Source: Psychrobacter sp. LV10R520-6 (GTDB taxonomy: Bacteria; Pseudomonadota; Gammaproteobacteria; Pseudomonadales; Moraxellaceae). From it: 64,000 nt of DNA. The notes under the pieces were generated by a model. The model had not been told where the DNA came from. It saw nothing but the letters and a program-made list of their open reading frames with translations, and did not search any database. Both the position numbers and the translations under genes were made by a program. Shown piece after piece: positions 20,571 through 28,905 of the stretch (position 1 is the first letter of the stretch; each line of letters begins with the position of its first letter). The DNA lies in NCBI RefSeq assembly GCF_900182925.1, contig NZ_LT900024.1, forward strand, positions 124,001 to 188,000. The letters are read 5' to 3'.

Positions 20571-20882
20571 ATGTCAAATAATCGTCATCCAGCCACTTTA
20601 GCAATTCTCATCATCGCCGCGGTTATCATAATAATCGGGGCGATTGTTATATGGTTTAAGTCTAATAATGTTGACGCAGAGTTTTCTCAATCAGCTTCTA
20701 ATACAGTAGATAATGACCCTAGCGTTAATAGTAGATCAGCGCCAGACATGTCTAATCCTTATAAAGGACTTGATGCTTCTCCTGCCCAAAATAAAGCTAA
20801 ATTTACTACAGAGCCAAAGAGTTCATCTCCTTCATTACCAGAAGTAGAGGTTGACGAAGAGAGTGTTATAAATGAGGACTAA
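20571..20882 (+). CDS. Small single-span membrane protein; possible relic of a lipase foldase
   Basis: 103 residues: a short basic N-terminus, one strong transmembrane segment (about 9-29, Ile-rich), then a Ser/Asn/Pro/Lys-rich linker ending VDEESVINED. It starts 48 nt after the lipase stop. Family I.1 lipases are normally followed by a foldase (LipB/Lif) built as an N-terminal anchor, a Pro/Ala-rich linker and a large helical domain. Only an anchor plus linker is present, so a truncated foldase is plausible but not shown. No strong ribosome site is visible. Confidence 0.4.
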   Translation: MSNNRHPATLAILIIAAVIIIIGAIVIWFKSNNVDAEFSQSASNTVDNDPSVNSRSAPDMSNPYKGLDASPAQNKAKFTTEPKSSSPSLPEVEVDEESVINED

Positions 20883-21187
20883 CCGTAAATGGTTCAATGT
20901 TATTACTTGGTAATGCCGCTAAACTCATAAAGTGTAACAAACCGTTAGCAGGTAATATCCCAACTAGCAATAGATGTTAGCAAAACACCTATACTCAGGA
21001 ACAAACACTGACCGAAGCATATACATAACCTGTCATGACAAACACATGCCAGCACTACATGATGGCGTCTCTTTTTAAGTAGGTATAATAAAGTCTTTAG
21101 GTAGTAATAATAAAACGATGATCCATAAGAATACTTATAAAGATAATTATAGCAACGACAATTAACTTAACCACTGTAGGAGTTTAT
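20883..21187 (+). other. Intergenic region with no intact gene
   Basis: 305 nt. All frames are broken by stops. If the preceding ORF is a truncated foldase gene, decayed foldase sequence could lie here, but I cannot show it. The end holds the promoter and AGGAG site of the META lipoprotein gene. Confidence 0.35.
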
Positions 21188-21676
21188 ATGAAAAACATGA
21201 CTAAAGTAATGATGGCTGCAACCCTTGCTGCAGGTACACTAGCGGCCGGTTGCCAAACAACTCCAGGCGTTACTGCACCAGTAGCTCAGACACTTACTAA
21301 TGATGCATTACAAGCCCATAACTGGCAGTTAGTCGATGCTACACGTACTAATGGTGCTAAAGTTACTCAGCTATTCTTTGATCCAGCCAAACCGTTAACG
21401 CTCAACTTCATGAATGTTAATGGCAATAACCGTGTTACTTTTATGAACACTTGTAATAACATGGGCGCTGAGTATAAAATTGTGAATAAGAACGTTCAAT
21501 TCAATAACGTTCTTAGCACTATGATGGCCTGCCCTGAGCCACAAGCTAGCTTTGATACTGCGACCATGGCAACAGTACAAGGTAAATATAGCTTAAGCAA
21601 AAGTGCTAATAATGTGCCTATGTTGACTATTACTAATGCCAGTCAAGTTGCTAATTTTAAAGCGGTATCTAAATAA
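21188..21676 (+). CDS. META/HslJ-domain lipoprotein
   Basis: 162 residues. Lipoprotein signal peptide with lipobox LAAG-C (Cys at about residue 22), then a META-type domain (about 40-160): ALQAHNWQLVDA, a Cys pair in MNTCNNMGAEY and TMMACPEP, and VQGKYSLS. The family includes HslJ, linked to heat shock and novobiocin resistance; the molecular role is not settled. AGGAG lies 7 nt before the ATG, and a terminator follows. Confidence 0.8.
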   Translation: MKNMTKVMMAATLAAGTLAAGCQTTPGVTAPVAQTLTNDALQAHNWQLVDATRTNGAKVTQLFFDPAKPLTLNFMNVNGNNRVTFMNTCNNMGAEYKIVNKNVQFNNVLSTMMACPEPQASFDTATMATVQGKYSLSKSANNVPMLTITNASQVANFKAVSK

Positions 21677-21750
21677 TTTTGCTCAGTAGCTTATTAGTCT
21701 GAATCGTTTTATAACTATAAAAAAGTTAAACGATTTATAAATAAAAAACG

Positions 21751-21779
21751 CCTCACTATGATGTAGTGGGGCATTTTTT
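21751..21779 (+). terminator. Terminator after META lipoprotein gene
   Basis: Stem GCCTCACTA / TAGTGGGGC (one G-T pair) with a 5-nt loop, preceded by an A run and followed by ATTTTTT. Confidence 0.8.
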
Positions 21780-21892
21780 ATGGCGTTTTACCAAAAAGCT
21801 AAGCGATAATTGAGCTAAACTATAACTATTGTTCTTGATTGTTAATTATTTATATATTTATCTCTCGCCAAAATCTAACTGAGTTCTACTTT

Positions 21893-22888
21893 ATGATTAT
21901 CTCTGCTATCAATCAGCGTGTCACCAATAAGCGCCTTGGTATTACCGTTATGAGCGCTACTCTCAGTATTTTCTTGACGGCTTGTAGTACATTACCAACG
22001 ACAGGCGCTGCGCACAAAGCGACGAGTAGTCTAACCAGTAACCCGCTCATAGCGGAGATGCCTGTAATAGATCGCCAAGGAAGTATTGCTTATGTAGAGG
22101 AGCAAGGCGCAGGTGCTGCCAAAATATCTACGCTTTATAGTATTCGTCCTGATGGTAGCGATAGACAATTAATTGAGCAACTTAACGGCTATATCTATGC
22201 GCCGGCGTGGTCAACCGATGGGCAGCTATTGGCATACAGTAAGCAAATACCGCGCCAGTCGCCAAAAATTTATATCTATGATCGCAATAGTAAAACGAAT
22301 AATCTAGTGGTCAATGCTAACGGTAGCAATTTATCGGCGTCATTCTCACCGGATGGACAGAAAATGCTCTATAGCTCGACGGTTATTGGCAATGCCGATA
22401 TCTACGAGATGCGTTTAAAGGATGGCAGTACCACCCAGCTTACCACGCTACCGAGTACTGAAGTTCAGCCCAGCTACGCTGCTGATGGTAAAAGCTTCGT
22501 CTATGTCAGTGATAAGGTTCGCGCTGGCCGTCCACGTATCTATCGTTATGACTTTGCGAGCGGCAACGCCACTAAGATATCTACTGGCGGCTATGCTGCC
22601 AGTCCGCAGCTGAGTTTTGACGGCACGCGCATGGCTTATCTGAACGGTCGGCAAGCGGCGGTCATGACTCTATCAACCGGGCAAGTCGTCAATCTAGCAG
22701 AAACCGGTCTTGATGAGCCAGCACGTTTATCACCCAGTGGCAGTTATGCCGTTTATCCAACGCGAAATATGCAGGGCAGCGCACAAAAGGGTGGTAGCCT
22801 AGTCATACGGTCATTGTCTGGCGGTACAAGCTATACTATCAGTAGTAAGGCAGGTGGAGTAGTGCGGTCACCGACGTGGGGACGTTAA
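21893..22888 (+). CDS. TolB-like beta-propeller lipoprotein
   Basis: 331 residues from the ATG at 21893; a TTG-started frame from 21839 is open but unlikely. Lipobox LTA-C near residue 32. The rest is PD40/TolB-type repeats: SIRPDGSDRQLI, APAWSTDGQLLAYS, ASFSPDGQKMLYSS, PSYAADGKSFVYVS and PQLSFDGTRMAYL. The canonical TolB N-terminal domain and tolQRA/pal neighbours are absent, so this is a stand-alone paralogue of unknown role, not the Tol-Pal TolB itself. Confidence 0.75.
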   Translation: MIISAINQRVTNKRLGITVMSATLSIFLTACSTLPTTGAAHKATSSLTSNPLIAEMPVIDRQGSIAYVEEQGAGAAKISTLYSIRPDGSDRQLIEQLNGYIYAPAWSTDGQLLAYSKQIPRQSPKIYIYDRNSKTNNLVVNANGSNLSASFSPDGQKMLYSSTVIGNADIYEMRLKDGSTTQLTTLPSTEVQPSYAADGKSFVYVSDKVRAGRPRIYRYDFASGNATKISTGGYAASPQLSFDGTRMAYLNGRQAAVMTLSTGQVVNLAETGLDEPARLSPSGSYAVYPTRNMQGSAQKGGSLVIRSLSGGTSYTISSKAGGVVRSPTWGR

Positions 22889-22964
22889 CCTTTAAGTTCT
22901 AGAATTAGTATTAAATAATCTGTGTATTAAACAACTTATATATTAAACACTTAATGAGAAAAAT

Positions 22965-23126
22965 ATGGCGCACAAAAAAAAGAATGTACGGAAAAAAGAA
23001 TGTCCTGTCTGCCAACGAGAGTTTAGCTGGAGCAAGAAGCTGGATAAAAACTGGGATAGTATGGTCTATTGCTCAGACAAATGTCGCCGGATTAAGAAGT
23101 ATGAGGGCTTAGATCATCAGAAATAA
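22965..23126 (+). CDS. DUF2256 zinc-ribbon protein, copy A
   Basis: 53 residues. Two CxxC pairs (CPVC at 13-16; YCSDKC at 35-40) fit one zinc ion. The signature F-S-W-(S)-K-K-x-(6)-W between them is typical of DUF2256. A very basic N-terminus (MAHKKK) suggests nucleic-acid contact, but the function is unknown. A paralogue with the same layout starts 69 nt downstream. Confidence 0.75.
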   Translation: MAHKKKNVRKKECPVCQREFSWSKKLDKNWDSMVYCSDKCRRIKKYEGLDHQK

Positions 23127-23195
23127 GATTGAGAGGGAATAGAAACTAGAGATGCTCTAAGTCTGGCTTAATGAGTTAACAGTGTAAGGAAGACT

Positions 23196-23357
23196 ATGGC
23201 ACATAAAAAAGTAAACCTACCGCAAAAAGTCTGCCCTGTCTGTCAGCGGCCCTTTAGCTGGCGTAAGAAGTGGGAAAAGGATTGGGAGCAGGTTATTTAT
23301 TGTTCTGAGCGGTGTCGGCGGGGTAAGGCTCACGACGATAGAATAAGTAAGCACTAA
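23196..23357 (+). CDS. DUF2256 zinc-ribbon protein, copy B
   Basis: 53 residues, same length and layout as copy A: CPVC at 13-16, [15 protein letters not shown] at 35-40. AAGGAAG lies a few bases before the ATG at 23196. This copy keeps the family-consensus FSWRKKWE, so it is probably the ancestral one. A truncated near-copy of its second half lies at 25646-25729. It is convergent with the LysR gene, 5 nt away. Confidence 0.78.
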   Translation: MAHKKVNLPQKVCPVCQRPFSWRKKWEKDWEQVIYCSERCRRGKAHDDRISKH

Positions 23358-23362
23358 TATAC

Positions 23363-24247
23363 CTATAACTCTTGTAATTGCTTAATTAACCAACTGTGAA
23401 TGGGACTGTCGCTGGTACGTGGATGCCATGCCGCTATGACCATGAATGTCGGTGGTAAGTCCTCCACTTCTAATTTTTTAACCTTACTACTGGGTAATAG
23501 TCGCGCAGGATAGAAGGCAATCATATCGGTGGTATGTAGGATATCGGGCACCGCCGAAAAGCTAGGAACCGACATAACAATATTTCGCTTAAGACCTCTT
23601 GCTGCAAACCATTGATCGTGAGAGCCGCGCAGATTCGCACGCGAAGGGGATACCACCAGCTGCGGATGAGCGGCAATCTGCGCCAGTGTTAGTGGCTCTT
23701 TTATAAATTCGTTGCCACAGCCCGTAATGCATAAATGCTGCTCTTCAAGCAACGTCACATACGCTAAGTTGTCAGGAATAAACTCTGGAAAGGTAATCAG
23801 TAAGTCCAGTTCGCCTGCCGTAATAAGCTGATTAATATTGTCGGAGGCAAAGTCGCGTACTATTAATTTTAGACCGGGTGCTTCTCGGCGCGTAATATTA
23901 AAAAGCTGCGGTAGCAATGCCTGTGTTGCGTAGTCGGTTGCACTAATCGTAAACACGCCTTTATACGTCTGCGGCGAAAACACATCAGGCTCTAACAGTG
24001 CCTCTAGCTGCTTTAATATAAGGCTAATGGGCTGCTGCATCGATAGCGCTTTTGGCGTTGGCACCATGCTATTGCCTTGGCGAATAAATAAGCGATCATC
24101 AAATAAATCGCGCAACTTACGCAGTTGCTCACTAATGGCTTGTTGCGTTAGCCCTATTTTGCGTGCGACTTGCGAGAGGTTTTTTAGATCAAGCAGCGCC
24201 TGTAGCACTCTAAGCTGTTTAATATCGAGCCGATTAATACCATTCAT
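23363..24247 (-). CDS. LysR-family transcriptional regulator
   Basis: 294 residues. N-terminal winged helix-turn-helix (about 8-66: LRVLQALLDLKNLSQVARKI, GLTQQAISEQLRKLRDLF) and a periplasmic-binding-like effector domain (about 95-290). Divergent from an old yellow enzyme gene with a 148-nt shared promoter region, the classical layout for a LysR regulator and its target. The effector, perhaps an electrophilic quinone or enone, is inferred only from the neighbour. Confidence 0.85.
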   Translation of the reverse strand: MNGINRLDIKQLRVLQALLDLKNLSQVARKIGLTQQAISEQLRKLRDLFDDRLFIRQGNSMVPTPKALSMQQPISLILKQLEALLEPDVFSPQTYKGVFTISATDYATQALLPQLFNITRREAPGLKLIVRDFASDNINQLITAGELDLLITFPEFIPDNLAYVTLLEEQHLCITGCGNEFIKEPLTLAQIAAHPQLVVSPSRANLRGSHDQWFAARGLKRNIVMSVPSFSAVPDILHTTDMIAFYPARLLPSSKVKKLEVEDLPPTFMVIAAWHPRTSDSPIHSWLIKQLQEL

Positions 24248-24258
24248 AGTTGTATCTT

Positions 24259-24277
24259 AAACAAAAAACGGTTGTTT
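24259..24277. promoter_or_regulatory. Candidate LysR operator
   Basis: Dyad AAACAA-N7-TTGTTT located 12-30 nt upstream of the lysR start in the shared divergent promoter. Position and symmetry fit a LysR site, but no consensus is known for this regulator. Confidence 0.3.
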
Positions 24278-24395
24278 CTAATTGTACCTGTAAAACTCTA
24301 TGCTTACCAACATTGCTTAAGCAACCAATCAAACCTCAAAATAGGTTACGTGGTTCAAATGATAAGCCCATCAGTTTGCTTTAAAAGAGAGTTTT

Positions 24396-25538
24396 ATGAC
24401 ACAACCTATTCCAAATACCAACACTTTATTTTCATCTGTAAAACTTGGACCTTATACGCTCAAAAATCGTATTGTGATGCCAGCGTTGACACGCTCTCGC
24501 AGCACACAACCTGACAATATTCCTAACGAGTTGATGGCGAGCTACTATGCCCAGCGCGCCTCAGCAGGCTTTATGGTAACCGAGGGCACACAGATTGAGC
24601 CAAGAGGCCAAGGCTACGCATGGACACCAGGTATACACTCACAAGCCCAAATTGAAGGCTGGAAAAAAACAACGCAAGCCATACACGCTAAAGGCGGTAT
24701 TATTTTTGCTCAGCTTTGGCACGTAGGCCGCGTGTCTCACACCAGCTTACAACCAAACGCAGCCCAACCTATCGGGCCTTCTGCTATAACTGCTGATAAT
24801 GTAAAAGTATTTATCGAAACAGGCCCAGGCGAAGGTGCTTTAGATGATCCAAGCGCGCCACGTGCCCTTAGCACGGACGAGGTTGGCGAGCTAGTAAATA
24901 TGTACGCCCAAGCAGCACGCAATGCATTAGAAGCTGGCTTTGATGGTGTAGAACTTCATTGTGCTAATGGTTACTTAGTGAATCAGTTTATCTCTGAGCA
25001 CAGCAATACACGTGATGACCAATATGGGGGTTCGCTGACCAATCGTCTGCGCTTCTTAAAAGAGATCGTCGCAGCTGTCAGTGACGTCGTTGGTGCTGAT
25101 CGTCTGGGTGTGCGGTTTGCGCCTTTATTTACCAGTACCAACGAGACCCGCGTGTATTTAGGTCTGGTAGAATCAGACCCTCACAACACTTATGTTGAAG
25201 CGGTCAAAGTGCTCGAACAAGCGGGCATTGCTTACTTATCAATTGCTGAAGCCGATTGGGATAATGCTCCTGATTTACCGGAGTCATTTTATCAAGCGGT
25301 CAGAGCAGAGTTTTCAGGACGTATTATCTATGCAGGTAAATATACTGTAGAGAAGGCAGTCAATATGTTATCTAAAGATTATGGTGATTTATTTGCCTTT
25401 GGTCGTCCTTTTCTTGCTAATCCCGACTTACCTGAGCGCATAGCCAATAACTGGCCACTCAATGAGGCCGATCCTACCACTATGTATGGCGGCACTGACA
25501 TTGGTTATAGTGATTACCCTTATTACCAAAATAGTTAA
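24396..25538 (+). CDS. Old yellow enzyme family FMN oxidoreductase (NemA-like alkene reductase)
   Basis: 380 residues. FMN-dependent NAD(P)H:flavin ene-reductase acting on activated alkenes, and in some members on nitro compounds and nitrate esters. Motifs in order: NRIVMPALTRSRS, QLWHVGR, the substrate-binding H-x-x-N pair in VELHCANGYLVNQF, the phosphate region DDQYGGSLTNRLRFL, and AGKYTVEKA / FGRPFLANPDLP at the C terminus. GAGAG precedes the ATG. Likely controlled by the divergent LysR gene. Confidence 0.9.
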   Translation: MTQPIPNTNTLFSSVKLGPYTLKNRIVMPALTRSRSTQPDNIPNELMASYYAQRASAGFMVTEGTQIEPRGQGYAWTPGIHSQAQIEGWKKTTQAIHAKGGIIFAQLWHVGRVSHTSLQPNAAQPIGPSAITADNVKVFIETGPGEGALDDPSAPRALSTDEVGELVNMYAQAARNALEAGFDGVELHCANGYLVNQFISEHSNTRDDQYGGSLTNRLRFLKEIVAAVSDVVGADRLGVRFAPLFTSTNETRVYLGLVESDPHNTYVEAVKVLEQAGIAYLSIAEADWDNAPDLPESFYQAVRAEFSGRIIYAGKYTVEKAVNMLSKDYGDLFAFGRPFLANPDLPERIANNWPLNEADPTTMYGGTDIGYSDYPYYQNS

Positions 25539-25557
25539 AAAATAAAAACAGTTAAAA

Positions 25558-25587
25558 AATAAGGCCATTCGTGGCCTTATTTTTTTG
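25558..25587 (+). terminator. Terminator after old yellow enzyme gene
   Basis: Perfect 10-bp stem AATAAGGCCA / TGGCCTTATT with TTCG tetraloop and a T run. Confidence 0.9.
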
Positions 25588-25645
25588 TTTATGCCCTTAG
25601 CCTTTTTATGTGTTTTAAGCTATTTTAGATGAGTCATGACAATAC

Positions 25646-25729
25646 AGCTGGCGCAAGAAGTGGGAAAAGGACTGGGAGCAGGTGATTTATTGTTCTGAGC
25701 GGTGTCAGCGGGGAAAAAATGAGAGTTGA
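25646..25729 (+). pseudogene. Truncated third copy of DUF2256
   Basis: Reading frame ...[20 protein letters not shown] then QRGKNES-stop. It matches the second half of copy B (23256-23330) with only a few base changes, mostly at third codon positions, but lacks the start and the first CxxC. The upstream ATG at 25635 is out of frame. A partial duplication, about 2.3 kb from its source. Confidence 0.7.
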
Positions 25730-25803
25730 GTTTTTATTTCGGCAGAATATAATATACTAAATAAAATATTGAGCTAGTCAATATCGATACCACGAATTCA
25801 AAG

Positions 25804-26886
25804 TTACTTAAAAGAAACGAATAAGATAATGAGTAAGAGTGTTAAAGCTACATTAAACGCTTGGTAAACAACGATAATATTTTTCATGTTACCAATATTT
25901 TTGGTTAGGTACTGTTTATGCTTAGATAACTTTTTTTCTACAACCCCTGAATCCAACTGGATAAGATTAATCTTATTTTGTATTTCAATCTCTAAGCTAC
26001 TGACATTCGAATATGTTTTTGAGGTGACAAAGTAGTTAAATGTTGACCATACTACAATAGTTAATATCACAAAATATAGAGAAAGTGCTTCACTTTGGAA
26101 TTTCGATAGCAGATAGATGTAAACACCAAACTGTAATGGTATAGCCATAACTTTACTATGAAAGCTAGAAGTTAGCTCTTGCAGTTTTTCAACGTAATCA
26201 GAAAGGTCTTTATTGAATTTTTTTTCAAACTCTTCGAAAGAAAAGTTATGTTGATAAAGGCTTAAAGCATTCTCTGCATTTAAGATTAAAAAATTAAAAT
26301 TAGTTAAAATCGCATACAAGTCTTTTTTAGGTTTGTCAGATAAAAGCCTCGCTATAGCATCTTTAAAGAAACTTGGGAAGTTATCAGTATCTAATAGATG
26401 TTCTAACTTTCCAAAGTCTAACTCATGTGTCGTACTATAATAATTTATTCTATTCGCATCAGAATGGTAGCCTATAGCTACTTTTCCATAAGTACTTGAA
26501 AGCAAAAAAAATATCTTATTGATTTCATCATCAAAATCGATTATTTGATTGTCTATCAGAATAGATTTTAATCTCAGAAAATATTGAATATTCCTTAACA
26601 GACAATTTTGTGGAATGTGAGTATTTAAAATAATATAATTAACTGAATCACTTATAATTTTAGTATGTTTGAGAGCATCACTAAGGTTTTTAAATATTTT
26701 AATATCTTTATTTTCAAGTTTTATTTTAAAATAATCACCTTCAATGTGATGTTCTATACTAAAGGAATCAAGTATATCTTGATGTATTTGATACTTATTA
26801 CTGATTGAGAGCTCTCTAGTATTTTTAGAGGTATCTTCCTTGAGACACACTCCTAAAACATCGAGGAGCTTTTCGATATCAGTCAT
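25804..26886 (-). CDS. Unrecognised protein with C-terminal membrane segments (accessory cassette)
   Basis: 360 residues from the ATG at 26886 (AGGAG 10 nt upstream; the frame is open to 26916). No family recognised. Residues about 1-240 are soluble and Asn/Asp/Lys/Ile-rich, with a predicted helical stretch (LSDYVEKLQELTSSFHSKV). Two hydrophobic helices follow (about 243-262 and 268-290), then a charged stretch (HKQYLTKNIGNMKN) and a C-terminal helix (about 337-358). The start overlaps the end of the NdpA-like gene by 8 nt, so the two are probably translationally coupled. Clearly more AT-rich than the housekeeping neighbours, suggesting transfer. Confidence 0.7.
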   Translation of the reverse strand: MTDIEKLLDVLGVCLKEDTSKNTRELSISNKYQIHQDILDSFSIEHHIEGDYFKIKLENKDIKIFKNLSDALKHTKIISDSVNYIILNTHIPQNCLLRNIQYFLRLKSILIDNQIIDFDDEINKIFFLLSSTYGKVAIGYHSDANRINYYSTTHELDFGKLEHLLDTDNFPSFFKDAIARLLSDKPKKDLYAILTNFNFLILNAENALSLYQHNFSFEEFEKKFNKDLSDYVEKLQELTSSFHSKVMAIPLQFGVYIYLLSKFQSEALSLYFVILTIVVWSTFNYFVTSKTYSNVSSLEIEIQNKINLIQLDSGVVEKKLSKHKQYLTKNIGNMKNIIVVYQAFNVALTLLLIILFVSFK

Positions 26887-27814
26887 CGTAATCAGTACTC
26901 CTATGTTTCTGTTCATTAATAATTCTTACTAAATCTTGTGACTTAATGAGAATTGTTTCATTATCATCTAAAATTCGAATATCTTCTTCATTGAATTTAT
27001 CATAATTTGCTTGTATCCAAATCCCATCAGCTTGAGCAGTAATTTTGTAAAATTTATTTAAAAACTTACCTTTTAGTTTAAACTCATGACTAATTTCTAT
27101 ATTTTGCGAATCACAATAATCTATAATTTTATTAGGGTCTTCAAAAACATATTCGCTTAGACTTCTAATATTAACAAGTCTATTACTCTGGTTTTTAGCA
27201 TAGTTATAGACTTGCCTCTTAACTTCGTCTCTATCTACACCTTCATCTAATTCAATATTATTAATTATTTCAAATAAATTTCCAGCATCTATATTTTCTG
27301 AAACTGGATTCGAGATACCTATCCAGTTTGTAAAATAATCTGAGACATTAGTGTTACCCTTAACCAACTGTAGGTATCTAGAATCTGGATTATTTAATAA
27401 ATTGCTTATATTGATTCTGACGCCCATAGCGAAGTGTTTAACATCAAGGTATCGAACAAGTTCCAAATCCCAACTATTGTTAGGATTTTGAAACTCGATA
27501 TTTGAACCTGTTGTCTTACGGACAAAGAATACTCCAAGGTAGTTATGGCTAGCAACTCTATAAAGAGTAAATACTAGATAACCTCCTTTAGCACTAGATA
27601 GATTAAATATTTGTTGATATAAGTTTGTACATAATAATTGTGACACAGTTAATAAATCAATGTTTTCAAAATCATCAATAGTTGATTTAAAGCCTAATTC
27701 TATCTCGGAAAGAACTGCTCTATTGATAGTTCTATTAGAAAAGGCACTATTAAGCGTTTCTACTATTTCAATTATTTGTTCATTCTCGGAGTTTATCAAG
27801 CTAGTTGTCACCAT
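26879..27814 (-). CDS. NdpA/YejK-type nucleoid-associated protein, 5'-truncated by IS
   Basis: 311 residues in the open frame. The core matches the 37-kDa nucleoid-associated family: GGYLVFTLYRVASHNYLGVFF, YLDVKHFAMGVRINI, RYLQLVKGNTNVSDYFTNWIG and VKRQVYNYAKNQ correspond to YejK blocks in order. Compared with E. coli YejK (335 aa), about 25-30 N-terminal residues are missing. The apparent start ATG (27814) and next few codons lie inside the inverted repeat of the adjacent IS, so the native start was lost. AT-rich. Followed with overlap by the membrane-protein gene. Function in this cassette is unknown. Confidence 0.75.
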   Translation of the reverse strand: MVTTSLINSENEQIIEIVETLNSAFSNRTINRAVLSEIELGFKSTIDDFENIDLLTVSQLLCTNLYQQIFNLSSAKGGYLVFTLYRVASHNYLGVFFVRKTTGSNIEFQNPNNSWDLELVRYLDVKHFAMGVRINISNLLNNPDSRYLQLVKGNTNVSDYFTNWIGISNPVSENIDAGNLFEIINNIELDEGVDRDEVKRQVYNYAKNQSNRLVNIRSLSEYVFEDPNKIIDYCDSQNIEISHEFKLKGKFLNKFYKITAQADGIWIQANYDKFNEEDIRILDDNETILIKSQDLVRIINEQKHRSTDYDD

Positions 27815-27822
27815 AAGCCGGT

Positions 27823-28905
27823 TTAAGCGGCTTTTAATTTATCCTGTTTCTGCTCTTTTACTGGGTTCAATGTCGTCGGCCCAACTGGTGAGCAGTTTCT
27901 AACCTCTTTTGAGCCCCAACGTATAGGGTTTTCAGCTTTAGCGAGATCCATCGTCATCTTACGCTGAGCTAATATCTCAACATCTTCACCCGTGTGGCGC
28001 TGATTGGGGGTCACAAAGCGAAGCTGACTGTGCTTATGCTCATAATTATACCAGCGAGTGAATGTAAGTACCCATCGTCTTGCATCATTCAGGCTTTCAA
28101 AGCCTTGTGTTGGCCAATTAGGGCGATACTTACAGGTTTTAAACAGCGACTCTGCAAACGGATTATCATTACTTACCCTCGGTCTACTATAAGAAGTAAC
28201 CACACCAAGCTCATACGCTTTCATACGCATGGTTTGTGCTTTCATGGGTGCGCCATTGTCTGAGTGTAATACCACACCCGTGTGTAGCGCATTTTCACTG
28301 ATTAACGTACGCTGTAGCAGCTCGGCTGCCAGTGTTCCTGACTCGTGATCATGCACTTCCCAACCGACAATCTTACGGCTATACACATCCTCAATCATGT
28401 ACAGATAATAAAACTGCCCGCGAACAGGGCTTGGCAAATAAGTGATGTCCCAGCAGAACACTTGGCAGGGTCCTGTCGCCGTGAAGGTCTTTGGTGCCTT
28501 TGATACTCGAGGGGCAAGACTGCGACCTCGATGATTGAGTTGTTGGTGTTGCTTAAGTACCCGGTAAAAAGTGGACTCTGAACCATAATACAACCCCTCA
28601 TCAAGCAGTGTCGGTACAATCTGGGTGGGCGGCAAGCTTGCAAAGCGTGGCAGGTTACACACGGCAATGATCGCGGCTTGCTCAGACGCGCTTAGCTTGT
28701 TCTTCGGTACGGGACGTATGGCATCTAATCGCTTGTCCCAGCTCACCTGACCCGCGCGGTACCAGCGCCGATAGGTACGTAAGCTAATTCCAACCTCTTC
28801 ACAGGCAAGGTTAATTCTAGCACCTGACTGATTCGCGTCTTGTATCCACGCTAGATATTGTTTGCGCTCTGGCAGCAAGGTCAGTCGTCCTCGTGCTCCT
28901 CCCAA
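27823..28905 (-). CDS. IS3-family transposase OrfB (DDE catalytic subunit)
   Basis: Up to 360 residues. N-terminal HTH_21-like region (LPPTQIVPTLLDEGLYYGSE, FYRVLKQHQ), then the rve integrase core with the DDE triad in CWDITYL, LHSDNGAPM and NPFAESLFK. The last two are separated by 35 residues, as usual for IS3. The frame is offset from orfA and overlaps it by 25 nt; the first codon listed is TTG (28905). It may start there, slightly later, or be made by frameshifting from orfA. It looks intact. Confidence 0.88.
   Translation of the reverse strand: MGGARGRLTLLPERKQYLAWIQDANQSGARINLACEEVGISLRTYRRWYRAGQVSWDKRLDAIRPVPKNKLSASEQAAIIAVCNLPRFASLPPTQIVPTLLDEGLYYGSESTFYRVLKQHQQLNHRGRSLAPRVSKAPKTFTATGPCQVFCWDITYLPSPVRGQFYYLYMIEDVYSRKIVGWEVHDHESGTLAAELLQRTLISENALHTGVVLHSDNGAPMKAQTMRMKAYELGVVTSYSRPRVSNDNPFAESLFKTCKYRPNWPTQGFESLNDARRWVLTFTRWYNYEHKHSQLRFVTPNQRHTGEDVEILAQRKMTMDLAKAENPIRWGSKEVRNCSPVGPTTLNPVKEQKQDKLKAA

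Noticed and set aside
24272..24514. 80-codon plus-strand frame overlapping the old yellow enzyme start
   Set aside because: Out of frame with the enzyme, no ribosome site, covers the divergent promoter.
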